Program-made: the position numbers and the translations under genes
Shown: positions 9,393-18,471 of the stretch, in pieces
Position numbering within the stretch: the stretch's first letter is position 1
Layout: every line of letters begins with the position of its first letter
Notes under the pieces: generated by a model
Seen by the model: the letters and a program-made list of their open reading frames with translations, nothing else
What the model was told of the DNA's origin: nothing
Database searches by the model: none
NCBI GenBank assembly: GCA_022561775.1
Contig: JADFQO010000013.1
Location: forward strand, 1 to 64,000
Source of the DNA: Myxococcales bacterium
Lineage (GTDB): Bacteria > Myxococcota_A > UBA9160 > SMWR01
Length of the DNA: 64,000 nucleotides
Direction of reading: 5' to 3'

Positions 9393-10223
9393 CTACCCGG
9401 TAATGCGCTTTTCCAGACTTGCGAGCGCATCCGCGACGCTGCCACCGTGCTCGTCGAGCAACCGGGCGGCCTGCTCAGAATTCAGCTGGGTCGTCGATTC
9501 GAGGATCCCGATCGCGCGTTCGCGCAACTTCTGGGAACCGGGAACCAGATGCGTCATGAGGTTTCCCTTCACGTAACCCAGCTGCACCATGACGGTCGTC
9601 GAGAGCAGGTGGAGAACCATCTTCTGAGCGAGTCCAGCTTTCATTCGGGTGGAGCCGGCAATCACCTCAGCACCCGTATTCGTAACGATCGCGATCTCGG
9701 CGGCTTCGGCGAGGGGGGAATCCTGAACACAGGTGATCGCGATCGTCCGAGCACCCGCGCTGTGAGCCTCTTCGAGGCAACTGAGCACGAACGGCGTGTG
9801 ACCGCTCGCAGAGATCGCAACCACAGCATCGCCCGCTCCGAGCCCGCGGCGACGGAGTTCGCAGGGGCCCGCGTAGACATCATCCTCGGCGCCCTCCACG
9901 GCCCGCGACAGCGCTCGCGCCCCGCCCGCCACGATCGCCTGCACACGGCTCGGCTCGATCCCGAACGTGGGGGGGAGTTCCGCGGAATCAAGGGCACCCA
10001 TGCGGCCGCTCGTGCCGGCTCCCACGTTGATCCACCGCCCGCCCCCGCCGAGCGTACAGGCGAGGACGTCGACGGCCTTCTCAACCTGGGGTAGCAGCAC
10101 GCCCACAGCGGAAACAGCCATGGCATCTTCGGCGTGAATCGCCGCAAGAATCTCGGCCGCGCTACACCGATCGAGATTCCGGGTGGCGTCTAGAATTGCC
10201 TCGGTGGACCGCTTCTCCTGCAT
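9393..10223 (-). CDS. murQ: N-acetylmuramic acid 6-phosphate etherase
   Basis: MurQ cleaves the lactyl ether of MurNAc-6-phosphate, giving GlcNAc-6-phosphate and D-lactate during peptidoglycan recycling in the cytoplasm. The 276-residue protein has the SIS-fold signatures: NVGAGTSGRMG, the ISASG loop (AISASGHTPFV) and STRMKAGLAQK. It begins MQEKRSTEAILDAT, the family lead-in in place of the usual TESRN-type start. The frame continues upstream to 10718 under the divergent mutS2, but that extension is not homologous. The catalytic Glu region (DSAELPPTFG) is present. No murK or anmK is in the window. Confidence 0.92.
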   Translation of the reverse strand: MQEKRSTEAILDATRNLDRCSAAEILAAIHAEDAMAVSAVGVLLPQVEKAVDVLACTLGGGGRWINVGAGTSGRMGALDSAELPPTFGIEPSRVQAIVAGGARALSRAVEGAEDDVYAGPCELRRRGLGAGDAVVAISASGHTPFVLSCLEEAHSAGARTIAITCVQDSPLAEAAEIAIVTNTGAEVIAGSTRMKAGLAQKMVLHLLSTTVMVQLGYVKGNLMTHLVPGSQKLRERAIGILESTTQLNSEQAARLLDEHGGSVADALASLEKRITG

Positions 10224-10287
10224 CCGCCATCGTTTCGGTTTCCGGTGCCGGTTTATAAATGGTGGTGCCTGAGTCAGTGAGTGCGCA

Positions 10288-12723
10288 ATGAGTTTCTTCG
10301 TCACGCAAAAAACCCTCGAACGCCTTGAATGGAAACGCGTTCTCACCATGCTGGGCGAGCGTGCGAGGACGCCGGGAGGCCGAAATCGATGCACGCCGGA
10401 GGGCGAATTGGGCGAGGCATCTCTCTTCGAGCCGACCCGCCGCGGGGTTCTCGAGCGCCTCGCCGAAACGGGCGAGGCGCGAAGCGTGCTCGCAGCTGGA
10501 GAGGCGCCGCCGATCGGGGGCGCTCCGGGCCTCGCGCAGACGTTGGCCCGTGCACGCAAGGACGGTGTGCTCGCAGCGCCTGAACTGCTGAGCCTGGCGT
10601 CGACGCTCAAAGGTACCCGCGACGTCAAGCGCTTTCTGGAAGTGCGACGAGAATCGACGCCCCGACTCGCGGAGCTCGCGGAGATCCTCGTGGAACACCG
10701 CGACTTCGAACGCGACATCGAGGCCTGCCTCGAACCGTCGGGCGAAATTCGCGACGGTGCATCCCCGATTCTGGCAGGCGCGCGTCGGGACGCCCGTCAG
10801 ATCGCCAGCGAAATCCAGGCGAAGGTGAGCCGCTACCTGCGCGACCCGGACATCACGCGTCATCTCTCCGACAACTACTACACGATCCGAAACGATCGTT
10901 ACGTGCTTCCGGTTCGCGCCGACGCACGAGGAGCGATCCGGGGCATTGTGCACGATGCGTCGAATTCGGGGATGACGCTTTTCATCGAACCCGAACCTCT
11001 CGTCGACCTCAACAACCAGCACAAGCAGGCGGAAATCACCATCGAGCAGGAGACGCTGCGGATCTTGCGCAACCTATCGCGCCATGCGGGATCCGTGGCC
11101 GACGAAGTCGAAGCAAACGTCGCGACCCTCGAAGTCATCGATCTCGCGTTCGCTCGGGCCGACCTCGCCGAAGAACTCAATGCAGTAGCACCAGAGATCG
11201 GTGACGAGGGAATCCTGCAGCTGCGACAACTTCGACACCCTCTTCTGTCTCCCGACAAGGTAGTTCCCAGCGATGTGCGACTCGGCGCTGACTTCACTTC
11301 ACTGATTCTCTCGGGACCGAATGCGGGCGGCAAGACGGTCGCGTTGAAGGCAATTGCGCTCGCAGCGCTCTTCGTCCGTGCGGGAATGCACGTACCCGCA
11401 GCGGAGGGCGCGCGCGTCGATCTCTTCGATGAAGTGCTCGCTCATATTGGAGATGAGCAGGATATCCGCGAAAACCTATCGACCTTCTCGGCCCACATGG
11501 CAAATCTCGCCGACATCACCCGCCGAGCAGCGGATCGCTCGCTCGTCGTGCTCGACGAAATCGGCGTCGGGACCGACCCTGGAGAGGGAGCGGCTCTCGC
11601 ACAAGCAGTGCTGGAGGCGTTGGCCGAGCGCGGTGCACGCGTCGTCGCGACGACCCACTACAACCTGCTCAAGGAGATGGCCGAAGTCGATAAACGCTTT
11701 GCAAACGCGAGCGTCGAATTCGACTCCGAGACGCTGGAACCCACCTTTCGCCTCCGCATGGGGTTGGCGGGAACGTCGGCGGCGACGTCCGTCGCAGCGC
11801 GGATGGGGCTCGATCCAAAGGTGATCGCGCGCGCGAATGAATTGTTGGATCGAGAAGATCGCCAACTCGATCGGGTGCTGACCGAACTCTCCGTGAGTCG
11901 CTCTGCGCTCGAGACCGAGAAGCGCGAGATCGCGCAGTTGCGGACGGAAACGGAGGCGGTACGAGACGAGCACCGGGCGAAACTGGAGAAACTCCAGGCC
12001 AGGCGCGACAAGCTGTTCCTCACCATGCGAGATGATCTCGAGCATTCGTTTCGCGATGCGCACGAGCAAGTCGCCGCGGTGATCCGCGATCTTCAGCGCG
12101 GTGGCAGCGCACGCGACGCGGCCACTGCCCGCGAGAAGTTGCAGACACTCGCCAAAGACGCAGAGGCCTCGCAGCGAGAAGCGGGGCTCGAAGTGCCGGC
12201 TGAGGAATCGTTGAATCCCATCGACTGGTCCCGGGCCGCCATTGGCGATCTCGTTCAAATCCGGGACGGCGGCAAGGGAGCGCTCTCGGCCTTGCCCGAT
12301 CAGCGTGGTCGTGTGACCGTGCAACTCGGCAGCGTGCGGTTGTCCGTTCCGATGGAGCGCGTGGGAGCGCTGGAGCCCTCGCAGGAGCCGCAGCCGACGC
12401 GTCGCGCGGCACCGCGGATCACCGTCACTCGCGCGGGTTCTGCCGACGGGCAGGCCGTGGAACGGGCCGATTTCGAAGCCGACGCGGATCGGTGCGACCT
12501 GCACGGCCTGCGGGTCGACGAAGCACTCGATCGTCTGGTGTACGCGCTCGACCGGGCCGCCTCCGCGGGCCGATCAAGCCTGGCGATCAGCCATGGACGG
12601 GGGACGGGCACGCTGCGCAAGGTCGTCCGCGAATACCTCCGCGATTGCCCGTATGTCTCGCACTTTGCGACCGCCGCTCAACAAGACGGAGGGGACGGGG
12701 TGACGGTCGCCTTCTTCCGCTGA
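10288..12723 (+). CDS. mutS2: MutS2 (recombination/ribosome-rescue ATPase with Smr domain)
   Basis: The 811-residue protein has the full MutS2 layout: N-terminal core, an ABC ATPase with Walker A SGPNAGGKT near residues 341-349, Walker B LVVLDEIGVGTDP, a long charged coiled coil, a KOW-like segment and a C-terminal Smr domain (from about residue 731) with DLHGLRVDEA and HGRGTG. MutS2 proteins suppress recombination in some bacteria and split collided ribosomes in others through the Smr/KOW part; the mismatch-recognition domain of MutS is absent. The start at 10288 gives the conserved N-terminus and lies 64 bp from the divergent murQ start, so the two genes share a short promoter region. Confidence 0.93.
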   Translation: MSFFVTQKTLERLEWKRVLTMLGERARTPGGRNRCTPEGELGEASLFEPTRRGVLERLAETGEARSVLAAGEAPPIGGAPGLAQTLARARKDGVLAAPELLSLASTLKGTRDVKRFLEVRRESTPRLAELAEILVEHRDFERDIEACLEPSGEIRDGASPILAGARRDARQIASEIQAKVSRYLRDPDITRHLSDNYYTIRNDRYVLPVRADARGAIRGIVHDASNSGMTLFIEPEPLVDLNNQHKQAEITIEQETLRILRNLSRHAGSVADEVEANVATLEVIDLAFARADLAEELNAVAPEIGDEGILQLRQLRHPLLSPDKVVPSDVRLGADFTSLILSGPNAGGKTVALKAIALAALFVRAGMHVPAAEGARVDLFDEVLAHIGDEQDIRENLSTFSAHMANLADITRRAADRSLVVLDEIGVGTDPGEGAALAQAVLEALAERGARVVATTHYNLLKEMAEVDKRFANASVEFDSETLEPTFRLRMGLAGTSAATSVAARMGLDPKVIARANELLDREDRQLDRVLTELSVSRSALETEKREIAQLRTETEAVRDEHRAKLEKLQARRDKLFLTMRDDLEHSFRDAHEQVAAVIRDLQRGGSARDAATAREKLQTLAKDAEASQREAGLEVPAEESLNPIDWSRAAIGDLVQIRDGGKGALSALPDQRGRVTVQLGSVRLSVPMERVGALEPSQEPQPTRRAAPRITVTRAGSADGQAVERADFEADADRCDLHGLRVDEALDRLVYALDRAASAGRSSLAISHGRGTGTLRKVVREYLRDCPYVSHFATAAQQDGGDGVTVAFFR

Positions 12724-12725
12724 GC

Positions 12726-12818
12726 CCCGCCTTTTTCACTGAACCCTCGTTGAACCACCCGCCTTTGTCGTTGAGTTCCGCCCTCGTCGTTGAACCCCCG
12801 GCCTTTGTCGTTGAATCC
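12726..12818. repeat. Degenerate ~20-bp tandem repeat after mutS2
   Basis: Five imperfect units built on GCCTTTGTCGTTGA lie directly after the mutS2 stop. The 14-bp core is exact at 12761-12774 and 12801-12814, with a two-mismatch copy at 12780-12793 and weaker units before them. The period is about 20 bp. It fills the gap between mutS2 and the convergent FAD oxidoreductase. Confidence 0.75.
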
Positions 12819-12833
12819 TGGCTTGGAGCGTGG

Positions 12834-14195
12834 TCAGGCCACGGCGCTTTGCGTGCTCGGACCGAGGTCTTCCTCGACGTCGGCAGCTGCCCGATAGCCC
12901 GATCGCAGCGCCGCATTCCAGCCGGGACCCATCAGATAATCGCCCGCGAAGTAGATGCGTCGGCCCCGACGCCGCCAGTCCGCCTGGATACGCGTAAAGT
13001 CCGCAATCGCCCGATAACGGCCCACGTCAAAGCGCGGTACGGCACGCTTCTCCCTCAACACTTCGGTGAAGATGCCCGCGCCATGGACGCGCGGGAAGAA
13101 TCGACCCAGCGCGTCGATCAACGCCTTGCTGACCGTCCCGTCCGGCGCTTCGAAATAGGCCGCACTCCAGCTACCCGTCGCGCGCAGCAAGGCGAGGCCG
13201 CGACCTTCGGGCACGCGCCCGCCTGCGACCCCGGGTTCGAGCAGGACCGACTCGAGCGGCCAACCCTCCCGATGGGGAAACTGGATCTGCTGTGGGTGGG
13301 TGTGGAACGGTCGACGCAGCGCAATCGCCAGCGAGAGTCCAGGCGCGTAGCGAACCTTCTCGAGGGCATCCCGCTCCGCGAAAGAGAATTCCGCACCCGC
13401 CAGCTCGACGGCTTCGGGAGCGGGAAGGGCCAGGACAATCGCGTCGGCCTTGGCAAAACCCTCTCGCCCACCTTCTCGAAGGTTGAAACGAACCCCGCCT
13501 CCGCTGCGGCTCTCGACACGGGTCACACAGACACCGAGGGATGCCGGAACCGAGGACGCCGCTCGATCGATGAGTTCCTGGGACGACAAGCGCAGCAAGC
13601 CAAGACGCTCGCCAGCGCCATCCCGATAGTGGTGGAGAAAGAGTACCCGACTCGCTTCGCGCGCATCGGCAAGCGCGGCGCGCGTCACCAGCGGGCTCAT
13701 CCACTGCTCCATCACACGCACCCCAAAATAGAGCCGACCGAAATCCGCGAGGCTCCGATCGTCGAGGCTCGCGGCGCGCTCGGGTCGCTCGGGGTCGATC
13801 CGATTCCCGTAGCGGGCGACGAGGCGCGGAAGCCGCAGCACGCGGAGCGCCTGGTAAATTCGGATGCCCGGGATGCGCGCAACCCCCAACAAGCTCCGAG
13901 AGTCGATGACCCGAACCCGATCGCGATGGGCCAGCGCGCTCACCACGGGCCGTGGGGGCAGGAGTTCTGGGAGCTCGAGCTCGCCAATCCAACTCAGTAG
14001 GGCGCCGTCGGCGGCGCTGACGATCGCGCCAGCACGCTCGATCGTGAAGTTTTCGCGTATTACAGGCCGCGCCCGTCCTCCGGGTCGCTGCTCGCGTTCG
14101 AAGAGCGAAACCTGAAAACCGCGCTGGGCGAGCCGCCAGGCCGCCCCTAATCCAGCGATTCCAGCGCCCACCACCGCGACTTGCTTGGCCGCCAT
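12834..14195 (-). CDS. FAD-dependent amine oxidase / protoporphyrinogen-oxidase-like protein
   Basis: The protein starts with an FAD dinucleotide-binding motif (VAVVGAGIAGLGAAWRL, residues 6-22) followed by the GG-doublet region RPGGRARP, and ends with the second FAD contact GRRIYFAGDYLMGPGWNAAL. This is the flavin amine oxidase superfamily, which includes HemG-type protoporphyrinogen oxidases, carotene desaturases and monoamine oxidases. The 453-residue length fits. I chose ATG 14195 because it abuts the FAD motif; 16 codons upstream are poorly coding. No heme or carotenoid gene is adjacent, so the substrate stays open. Confidence 0.8.
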   Translation of the reverse strand: MAAKQVAVVGAGIAGLGAAWRLAQRGFQVSLFEREQRPGGRARPVIRENFTIERAGAIVSAADGALLSWIGELELPELLPPRPVVSALAHRDRVRVIDSRSLLGVARIPGIRIYQALRVLRLPRLVARYGNRIDPERPERAASLDDRSLADFGRLYFGVRVMEQWMSPLVTRAALADAREASRVLFLHHYRDGAGERLGLLRLSSQELIDRAASSVPASLGVCVTRVESRSGGGVRFNLREGGREGFAKADAIVLALPAPEAVELAGAEFSFAERDALEKVRYAPGLSLAIALRRPFHTHPQQIQFPHREGWPLESVLLEPGVAGGRVPEGRGLALLRATGSWSAAYFEAPDGTVSKALIDALGRFFPRVHGAGIFTEVLREKRAVPRFDVGRYRAIADFTRIQADWRRRGRRIYFAGDYLMGPGWNAALRSGYRAAADVEEDLGPSTQSAVA

Positions 14196-14606
14196 GCGCC
14201 GCAATCCCCTCACGTCCACGAACCCGAAGCCGAACACTAGCAAGCAGCGCGCACGAGCCGCGATGCCGATTGCTTGCGGACCCCTGAGAGGACCTAGCTA
14301 CACAAATTGCGTCACTTCCGAAGTCGAAATTGCCTACGAGTTGCCGCGGAATGCCACCACGTGTGTCTAATGCCACGTCTTTTCAAGGGGTTAGCGCATC
14401 GATTGGATCCATCGATCGGATGGCACGCAACTTGCTCTATTACCGGAGCGTAAGAAGAACGGATTGTCCTAGCGCCCGGGCCGACAACCCCTCCCGCCGC
14501 ACTGTGTGTGGCGTGTCGGCCCGGGCGTATCCGTTTGCCGTGTTTTTGCATCCGGCGCGAGCCCTCCGACGTCGACCGCGCTCGGTCCCTTCGTGGCGCG
14601 CTGCCC
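14196..14606. other. Intergenic region with a strong hairpin
   Basis: This 411-bp stretch separates the 5' end of the FAD oxidoreductase from the 3' end of folC; both genes read leftward. Apart from the hairpin at 14473-14527 I see no gene. Short frames on both strands lack any recognisable domain. Confidence 0.5.
14473..14527. terminator. 14-bp perfect inverted repeat downstream of folC
   Basis: The arms 14473-14486 (CGCCCGGGCCGACA) and 14514-14527 (TGTCGGCCCGGGCG) are perfect complements around a 27-nt loop. The repeat lies 80 bp past the folC stop and about 280 bp ahead of the FAD oxidoreductase. No U-tract follows on either strand, so it may be a transcript-end stabiliser or part of a small RNA and not a classical terminator. 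Confidence 0.6.
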
Positions 14607-16001
14607 TCAACCATCTCCGCTGCAGCGGGAACCCGCGACGCGCTCGTTCGAGCCGGCGTCACAAAATACCCGGCGAGCAATTCCGGCCAGGTAGATCGAA
14701 CCCGATACACAGAGCAGATCTTCGGCGCCGAGTTCTTCCCGAGCGGCGCGAAGAGCGAGTTGCGGATCCGGCACCACCTGAATGGAAACGCCCGGAGCCG
14801 CAGCGCGAATCGCGGTCGCAATCTCGGAGGGCGACAGCGAGCGAACGGGCTCTGCCCGGGTCACCGTAACTACGTTCACTTCGGGCAACAGATGCCGCAA
14901 GATCGCGTCCGCGTCCTTGCCGGCGGAGATCGACAGCACCAGATGCGAGCGCCGGCGCGGAATGCGCCGCAATACCGCTGCCAGGGCAGCCGCGGAAGCC
15001 CCGGTGTGGGCGGAGTCGACCAGCAACCACGGAGCGCGACCGATCAACTCGACTCGGCCGGGGAGCCGTGAGGCCGCGAAGCCCCGCTCGGCAGCTTCGA
15101 TCAACGGCTCACCCTGCACGACTCCGGGGGCGCGAGCCACGCAGGCCAGCGCGAGCGCCGCGTTGCGCGCCTGATGGGATCCCAATGCAGCGATCCTGAC
15201 ATCGACGCGCAGCGATCCATCGGTTAGGCGAATGGACTGACCCTCGAGATCCCGATCGAGAACCTCGAAGTCAAAATCGCGCCCGAGCCGCGCGACCGGC
15301 GCTCCGAGTTCTCGCGCTCTCGCTTCGACAACTTCGGCGGCTTCATCGCGCAGATCACCGATCACCGCGGGGACACCGGATTTTAGAATGCCGGCCTTTT
15401 CGGACGCAATCTCGGCGAGGGTATTCCCGAGTTGTTGCGTGTGTTCGAATTCGATGTTCGTAATGCAGGAGACAGCCGCTGTAATCACGTTGGTGGAATC
15501 GAGCCGCCCGCCGAGGCCTACCTCGAACACGCATCGATCCACCTTCGCTTCGGAAAAGAGCAGCAGAGCGATCGCCGTGAGCGCGTCGAAGAAACTCGGC
15601 GCGCGGCGGGGGTCTTCTTCGCGCAGTGCGTCGATGTGCGGCGCGATCCGCTCGACGGCCTCGGCCAGAAGCTCGCCTGTTACTTCGCGCCCGTCGATCC
15701 GAAAGCGCTCGCTCCAACGCTCGAGGTGTGGTGAGGTGAAGGTTCCGACCCGCTCACCCGCCGCCCCGAGCAGGGCTTCGGCCATCAAACCGGTCGAGCC
15801 CTTGCCCTTCGAGCCGGCAAGGTGGATGACCGACAGATCGGCCTGGGGATCGCCCAATCGCTCCATCAGCCTTCGAATCGGTTCCAGACCGAAACGCGAA
15901 TAGGGGGCGTTGCGCTCCTTTTCGACGTTGATGAGCCCCGCGAGGTACGCGCTGGCAGCTTCTTCCGAACAGATTTGCCCGGCTCGCTTCAGACCCGACA
16001 T
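14607..16001 (-). CDS. folC: Dihydrofolate synthase / folylpolyglutamate synthase
   Basis: FolC adds glutamate to dihydropteroate and then to tetrahydrofolate in the cytoplasm. The 464-residue protein has the Mur-ligase-like P-loop GSKGKGST (residues 63-70), the FTSPHLERWSERFRI segment that binds folate and ATP, the SFFDALTAIALLLF helix and GLGGRLDSTNVI. The C-terminal Rossmann domain ends in LCVSGSIYLAG, as in the family. ATG 16001 gives a normal-length N-terminus. No accD or dedD neighbour is present, so this is not the usual accD-folC pair. Confidence 0.92.
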   Translation of the reverse strand: MSGLKRAGQICSEEAASAYLAGLINVEKERNAPYSRFGLEPIRRLMERLGDPQADLSVIHLAGSKGKGSTGLMAEALLGAAGERVGTFTSPHLERWSERFRIDGREVTGELLAEAVERIAPHIDALREEDPRRAPSFFDALTAIALLLFSEAKVDRCVFEVGLGGRLDSTNVITAAVSCITNIEFEHTQQLGNTLAEIASEKAGILKSGVPAVIGDLRDEAAEVVEARARELGAPVARLGRDFDFEVLDRDLEGQSIRLTDGSLRVDVRIAALGSHQARNAALALACVARAPGVVQGEPLIEAAERGFAASRLPGRVELIGRAPWLLVDSAHTGASAAALAAVLRRIPRRRSHLVLSISAGKDADAILRHLLPEVNVVTVTRAEPVRSLSPSEIATAIRAAAPGVSIQVVPDPQLALRAAREELGAEDLLCVSGSIYLAGIARRVFCDAGSNERVAGSRCSGDG

Positions 16002-16035
16002 GGCGATCAGACCTTACAGGCAAAGAGCCAACAAA

Positions 16036-16068
16036 CGGCGGGGTGATCTCCCGTGACCACCCCCGCCG
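16036..16068. terminator. GC-rich hairpin between two leftward genes
   Basis: The 8-bp arms CGGCGGGG (16036-16043) and CCCCGCCG (16061-16068) pair around a 17-nt loop. It sits just past the stop of the gene at 16090 and ahead of folC. There is no T-run, so the terminator role is a guess. Confidence 0.4.
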
Positions 16069-16089
16069 ACTTCTTCGACCCCGGTGGGA

Positions 16090-16356
16090 TCATTGAGCCA
16101 TGTAGCGCTTCCACTGGCGGTATTCCTTGACCGCCGGATTCGAGGATTTGATTGCCGGGAAGAAGAACTTCACCGCGTGTCCGCACTCGCGACAGATCTT
16201 GTAACAGAAATTGAACCCGTCGATCTCGCGGGTGTTACCCACCATCTCGCGATTGTCGTCGTTGCAGCAACTCGCTGGCCTGGTTGGAGAGACGATCCGC
16301 TTCGGGTATTCGTTTCGCGGAGCCTCGTCGTCGACATACTTGATGATGTTCTTCAT
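16090..16356 (-). CDS. Small cysteine-rich protein of unknown function
   Basis: I do not recognise this gene. From ATG 16356 it encodes 88 residues with a cysteine pattern suggestive of metal binding: CC (PASCCNDDN), then CYKICRECGHAVKFFFP, followed by a basic aromatic C-terminus (EYRQWKRYMAQ). The reading frame remains open upstream to 16749, and the 40 codons just before 16356 (charged, EEDDLRRIGSNIRKQ) also look coding, so the true N-terminus may lie further out at a TTG or GTG. Its amino-acid use (many Asn, Lys, Ile) differs from neighbours. A hairpin follows its stop. Confidence 0.55.
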   Translation of the reverse strand: MKNIIKYVDDEAPRNEYPKRIVSPTRPASCCNDDNREMVGNTREIDGFNFCYKICRECGHAVKFFFPAIKSSNPAVKEYRQWKRYMAQ

Positions 16357-16894
16357 CACGCGATTCGCCCTCGCGTCGGGGTTCTGCTTCCTGATGTTGC
16401 TACCGATTCGTCTCAAATCATCTTCCTCGCGACTGGGTTTCCTTCGCTGAGCCGGAGGCTTTACGGCCCGGCTCGTGAAGGGGCTGGTTCCTCGGTAATC
16501 GAACGCACAGAGCCCCCTGGCCTGTGTGCGGGAGTCCTGCGTCAGCGCCGGCTGCCACCTCGGCTCGACCTTGGGATGGGCGCTCCGAAACACCCCGACA
16601 TCCACTCCCCGCGCCCGTAGTCTGGGTGCGGAACCCCAACAGATGAGGTCCGTACCCTCGAACCGGCCGGCTCCCTTCAATCTCGGAACCTCCGGACGAT
16701 CACGCTGGAGGAAATGGTCGGAGAGCACTGGGGACCGCTCCCGAACCACTCGGGGCCCCGGCTGTGCAAAACGACAACGAGGAATACGTAACTATACCAG
16801 AAAGCTAGCTTTTCGCCACACCCACAGCCGGGAACGACGCCATAGAACACTGTTCTTTCTAGCATTGAACTGCCGTTGACGCGCGAGCGCCGTT
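16357..16894. other. Region without a supported gene
   Basis: This stretch lies between the small cysteine-rich protein and the end of the patatin gene. The frame of the cysteine-rich protein stays open to 16749 but shows no family similarity beyond its last 40 codons. Around 16780-16870 the base composition becomes AT-richer than the surroundings, consistent with a promoter for the leftward small gene. I see no hairpin or repeat worth naming. Confidence 0.4.
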
Positions 16895-18253
16895 TTAGGC
16901 CCCTCTCGCGCCGACAAGCCGAAGGGGACGATCCTCGACCAAGGCCTCCGCGGCCTCCCCCGTGTGCCAGCCGTACGCCTCCCGGGCCCGGGTCGCCTGC
17001 CGCTGCGCGGCAGCCCGATCCATCGCCAACCCGTAGTCGCCGAAAACGGCCTCGAGAGCGTCGAAGTTCTGCTCGATCGTGGTGCGCACGGACTCGAAGC
17101 CGTGCTGAACGGTCTCGGAGCGCTTCCAGAACGCCATGGGGTTCGTCGCAAAGAAGTTCGCGTCTCGCTCCCGGGGTTCGAGCAGGACGATATCGCCCTG
17201 GAAGCGATCATCCGTCAGATAGCGCTGGATGCCGAGCTTGAGCCGGGAGTGGAGCAAGGTCCGGAAGACCTGGTTGAGGATCACCTTGAAGCCCCGGTCG
17301 GATAGATATCGACCATCGGCGAAGTAGGGAGCCTCTCCGTCCGGCGAATCCACGCGGTTCAAAAACGGGCGGAACGGGTTGTAGCAGATGATCAGGTCGG
17401 CGCCCTTTTCGATCGCAATGTCGATATTGGCGGTGTGCCGGACACCGCCGTCGACGTAGTCGACGCCGTTGAGTCGCGCCGGCTTGTAGAAGACTGGCAA
17501 CGCCGAGGAAGCCTGCACGGCCTGTGAGATCGTGAGTTCCGAGTTCTCGTCCGCACCGAAGATGGCGCGCTCTGCGGTGTCGAGGTCGCATGCGGTGATG
17601 TAGAGCCGGAGGCCCCGCTTTCGCGCAAACGCGCGAAAATCGTTCGGCATCTGGATCCGATCCAGATTGCGACGCAGCCAGCGCTCGATGCTCGAATTGT
17701 CGAAGAAGCCGCTTGGGAGGTAATTGGTCAGAGCCGGTAGCTCGCGCGCGGGAGACACGTGCTTGAGCAGGCTCAGCACCACGGCCTCGAACTGGGTGTA
17801 GGAGGGGTGTCTGATGAATCTCCGCGCGGCCGGCCCCACCGTCGCCGGGAGTTCGGGCAGCGCCCGCACGAAGTCGAGCCCGATGCTCGGCAAGAAGGTC
17901 GCCACGTCGTAGGCGAACTTCGCCGGCCTGATGGCGAATTCGCGGATGTTCGGCTTGTAGAAGTCGACCGGACGCAGTTGTTCGAATCGCGTGCTCGTGC
18001 CGTCGAGCACCTTGATCATCTCGTCGGGTGTGATTCCGGCGGCGAGGGATGCTGAGAGCAAAGCGCCCGCGGATAGCCCGACGTACATATCGAGCTCGGT
18101 GATCTTTCGGCCGACCAGATAATCGTTCAGGGCCTTGAGACCACCGACCTTGAACGCACCACCCGAAACGGCGCCGCCGGCCAGGACCAGCGCCACCACC
18201 GGATCTCGTTTGGGCGGCCGATTGCCGCCCTTTCGAATCAGGGTCAAACCCAC
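16895..18253 (-). CDS. Patatin-like phospholipase
   Basis: The 452-residue protein is a patatin-family lipid acyl hydrolase. It has the glycine-rich oxyanion loop (GGAVSGGAFKVG, residues 26-37), the nucleophile motif GLSAG (S61) and the catalytic aspartate in YVDGG near residue 268. Such enzymes cleave acyl groups from phospholipids or act on stored lipids. No signal peptide or beta-barrel domain is present, so it probably acts in the cytoplasm or at the inner membrane. The C-terminal 180 residues have no motif I recognise. It is divergent from the repeat protein at 18472. Confidence 0.87.
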   Translation of the reverse strand: MGLTLIRKGGNRPPKRDPVVALVLAGGAVSGGAFKVGGLKALNDYLVGRKITELDMYVGLSAGALLSASLAAGITPDEMIKVLDGTSTRFEQLRPVDFYKPNIREFAIRPAKFAYDVATFLPSIGLDFVRALPELPATVGPAARRFIRHPSYTQFEAVVLSLLKHVSPARELPALTNYLPSGFFDNSSIERWLRRNLDRIQMPNDFRAFARKRGLRLYITACDLDTAERAIFGADENSELTISQAVQASSALPVFYKPARLNGVDYVDGGVRHTANIDIAIEKGADLIICYNPFRPFLNRVDSPDGEAPYFADGRYLSDRGFKVILNQVFRTLLHSRLKLGIQRYLTDDRFQGDIVLLEPRERDANFFATNPMAFWKRSETVQHGFESVRTTIEQNFDALEAVFGDYGLAMDRAAAQRQATRAREAYGWHTGEAAEALVEDRPLRLVGARGA

Positions 18254-18471
18254 GGAGCCACCCCTCGAGCCATCGAAGCCGTCGCAGCTTCATCGGCATT
18301 TGACCGGGGGAATCTGTAGTTTCTCTAGCGACCAGCGATCCGGGGAATACCAGCTGTAGAACAACACCTCTGGGCTGAAGAAGGGTACCGTCGACGGCCG
18401 CTCGCGTCGAACTCGTCGACCACTGTGACGTCTAGAACGATCCGATGCCCGTAGGAGGAAAATGCAACGCG

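Noticed and set aside
9393-10718. 441-residue version of murQ starting at 10718
   Set aside because: The extra N-terminal residues are an arginine/serine-rich shadow of the divergent mutS2; family homology starts at 10223.
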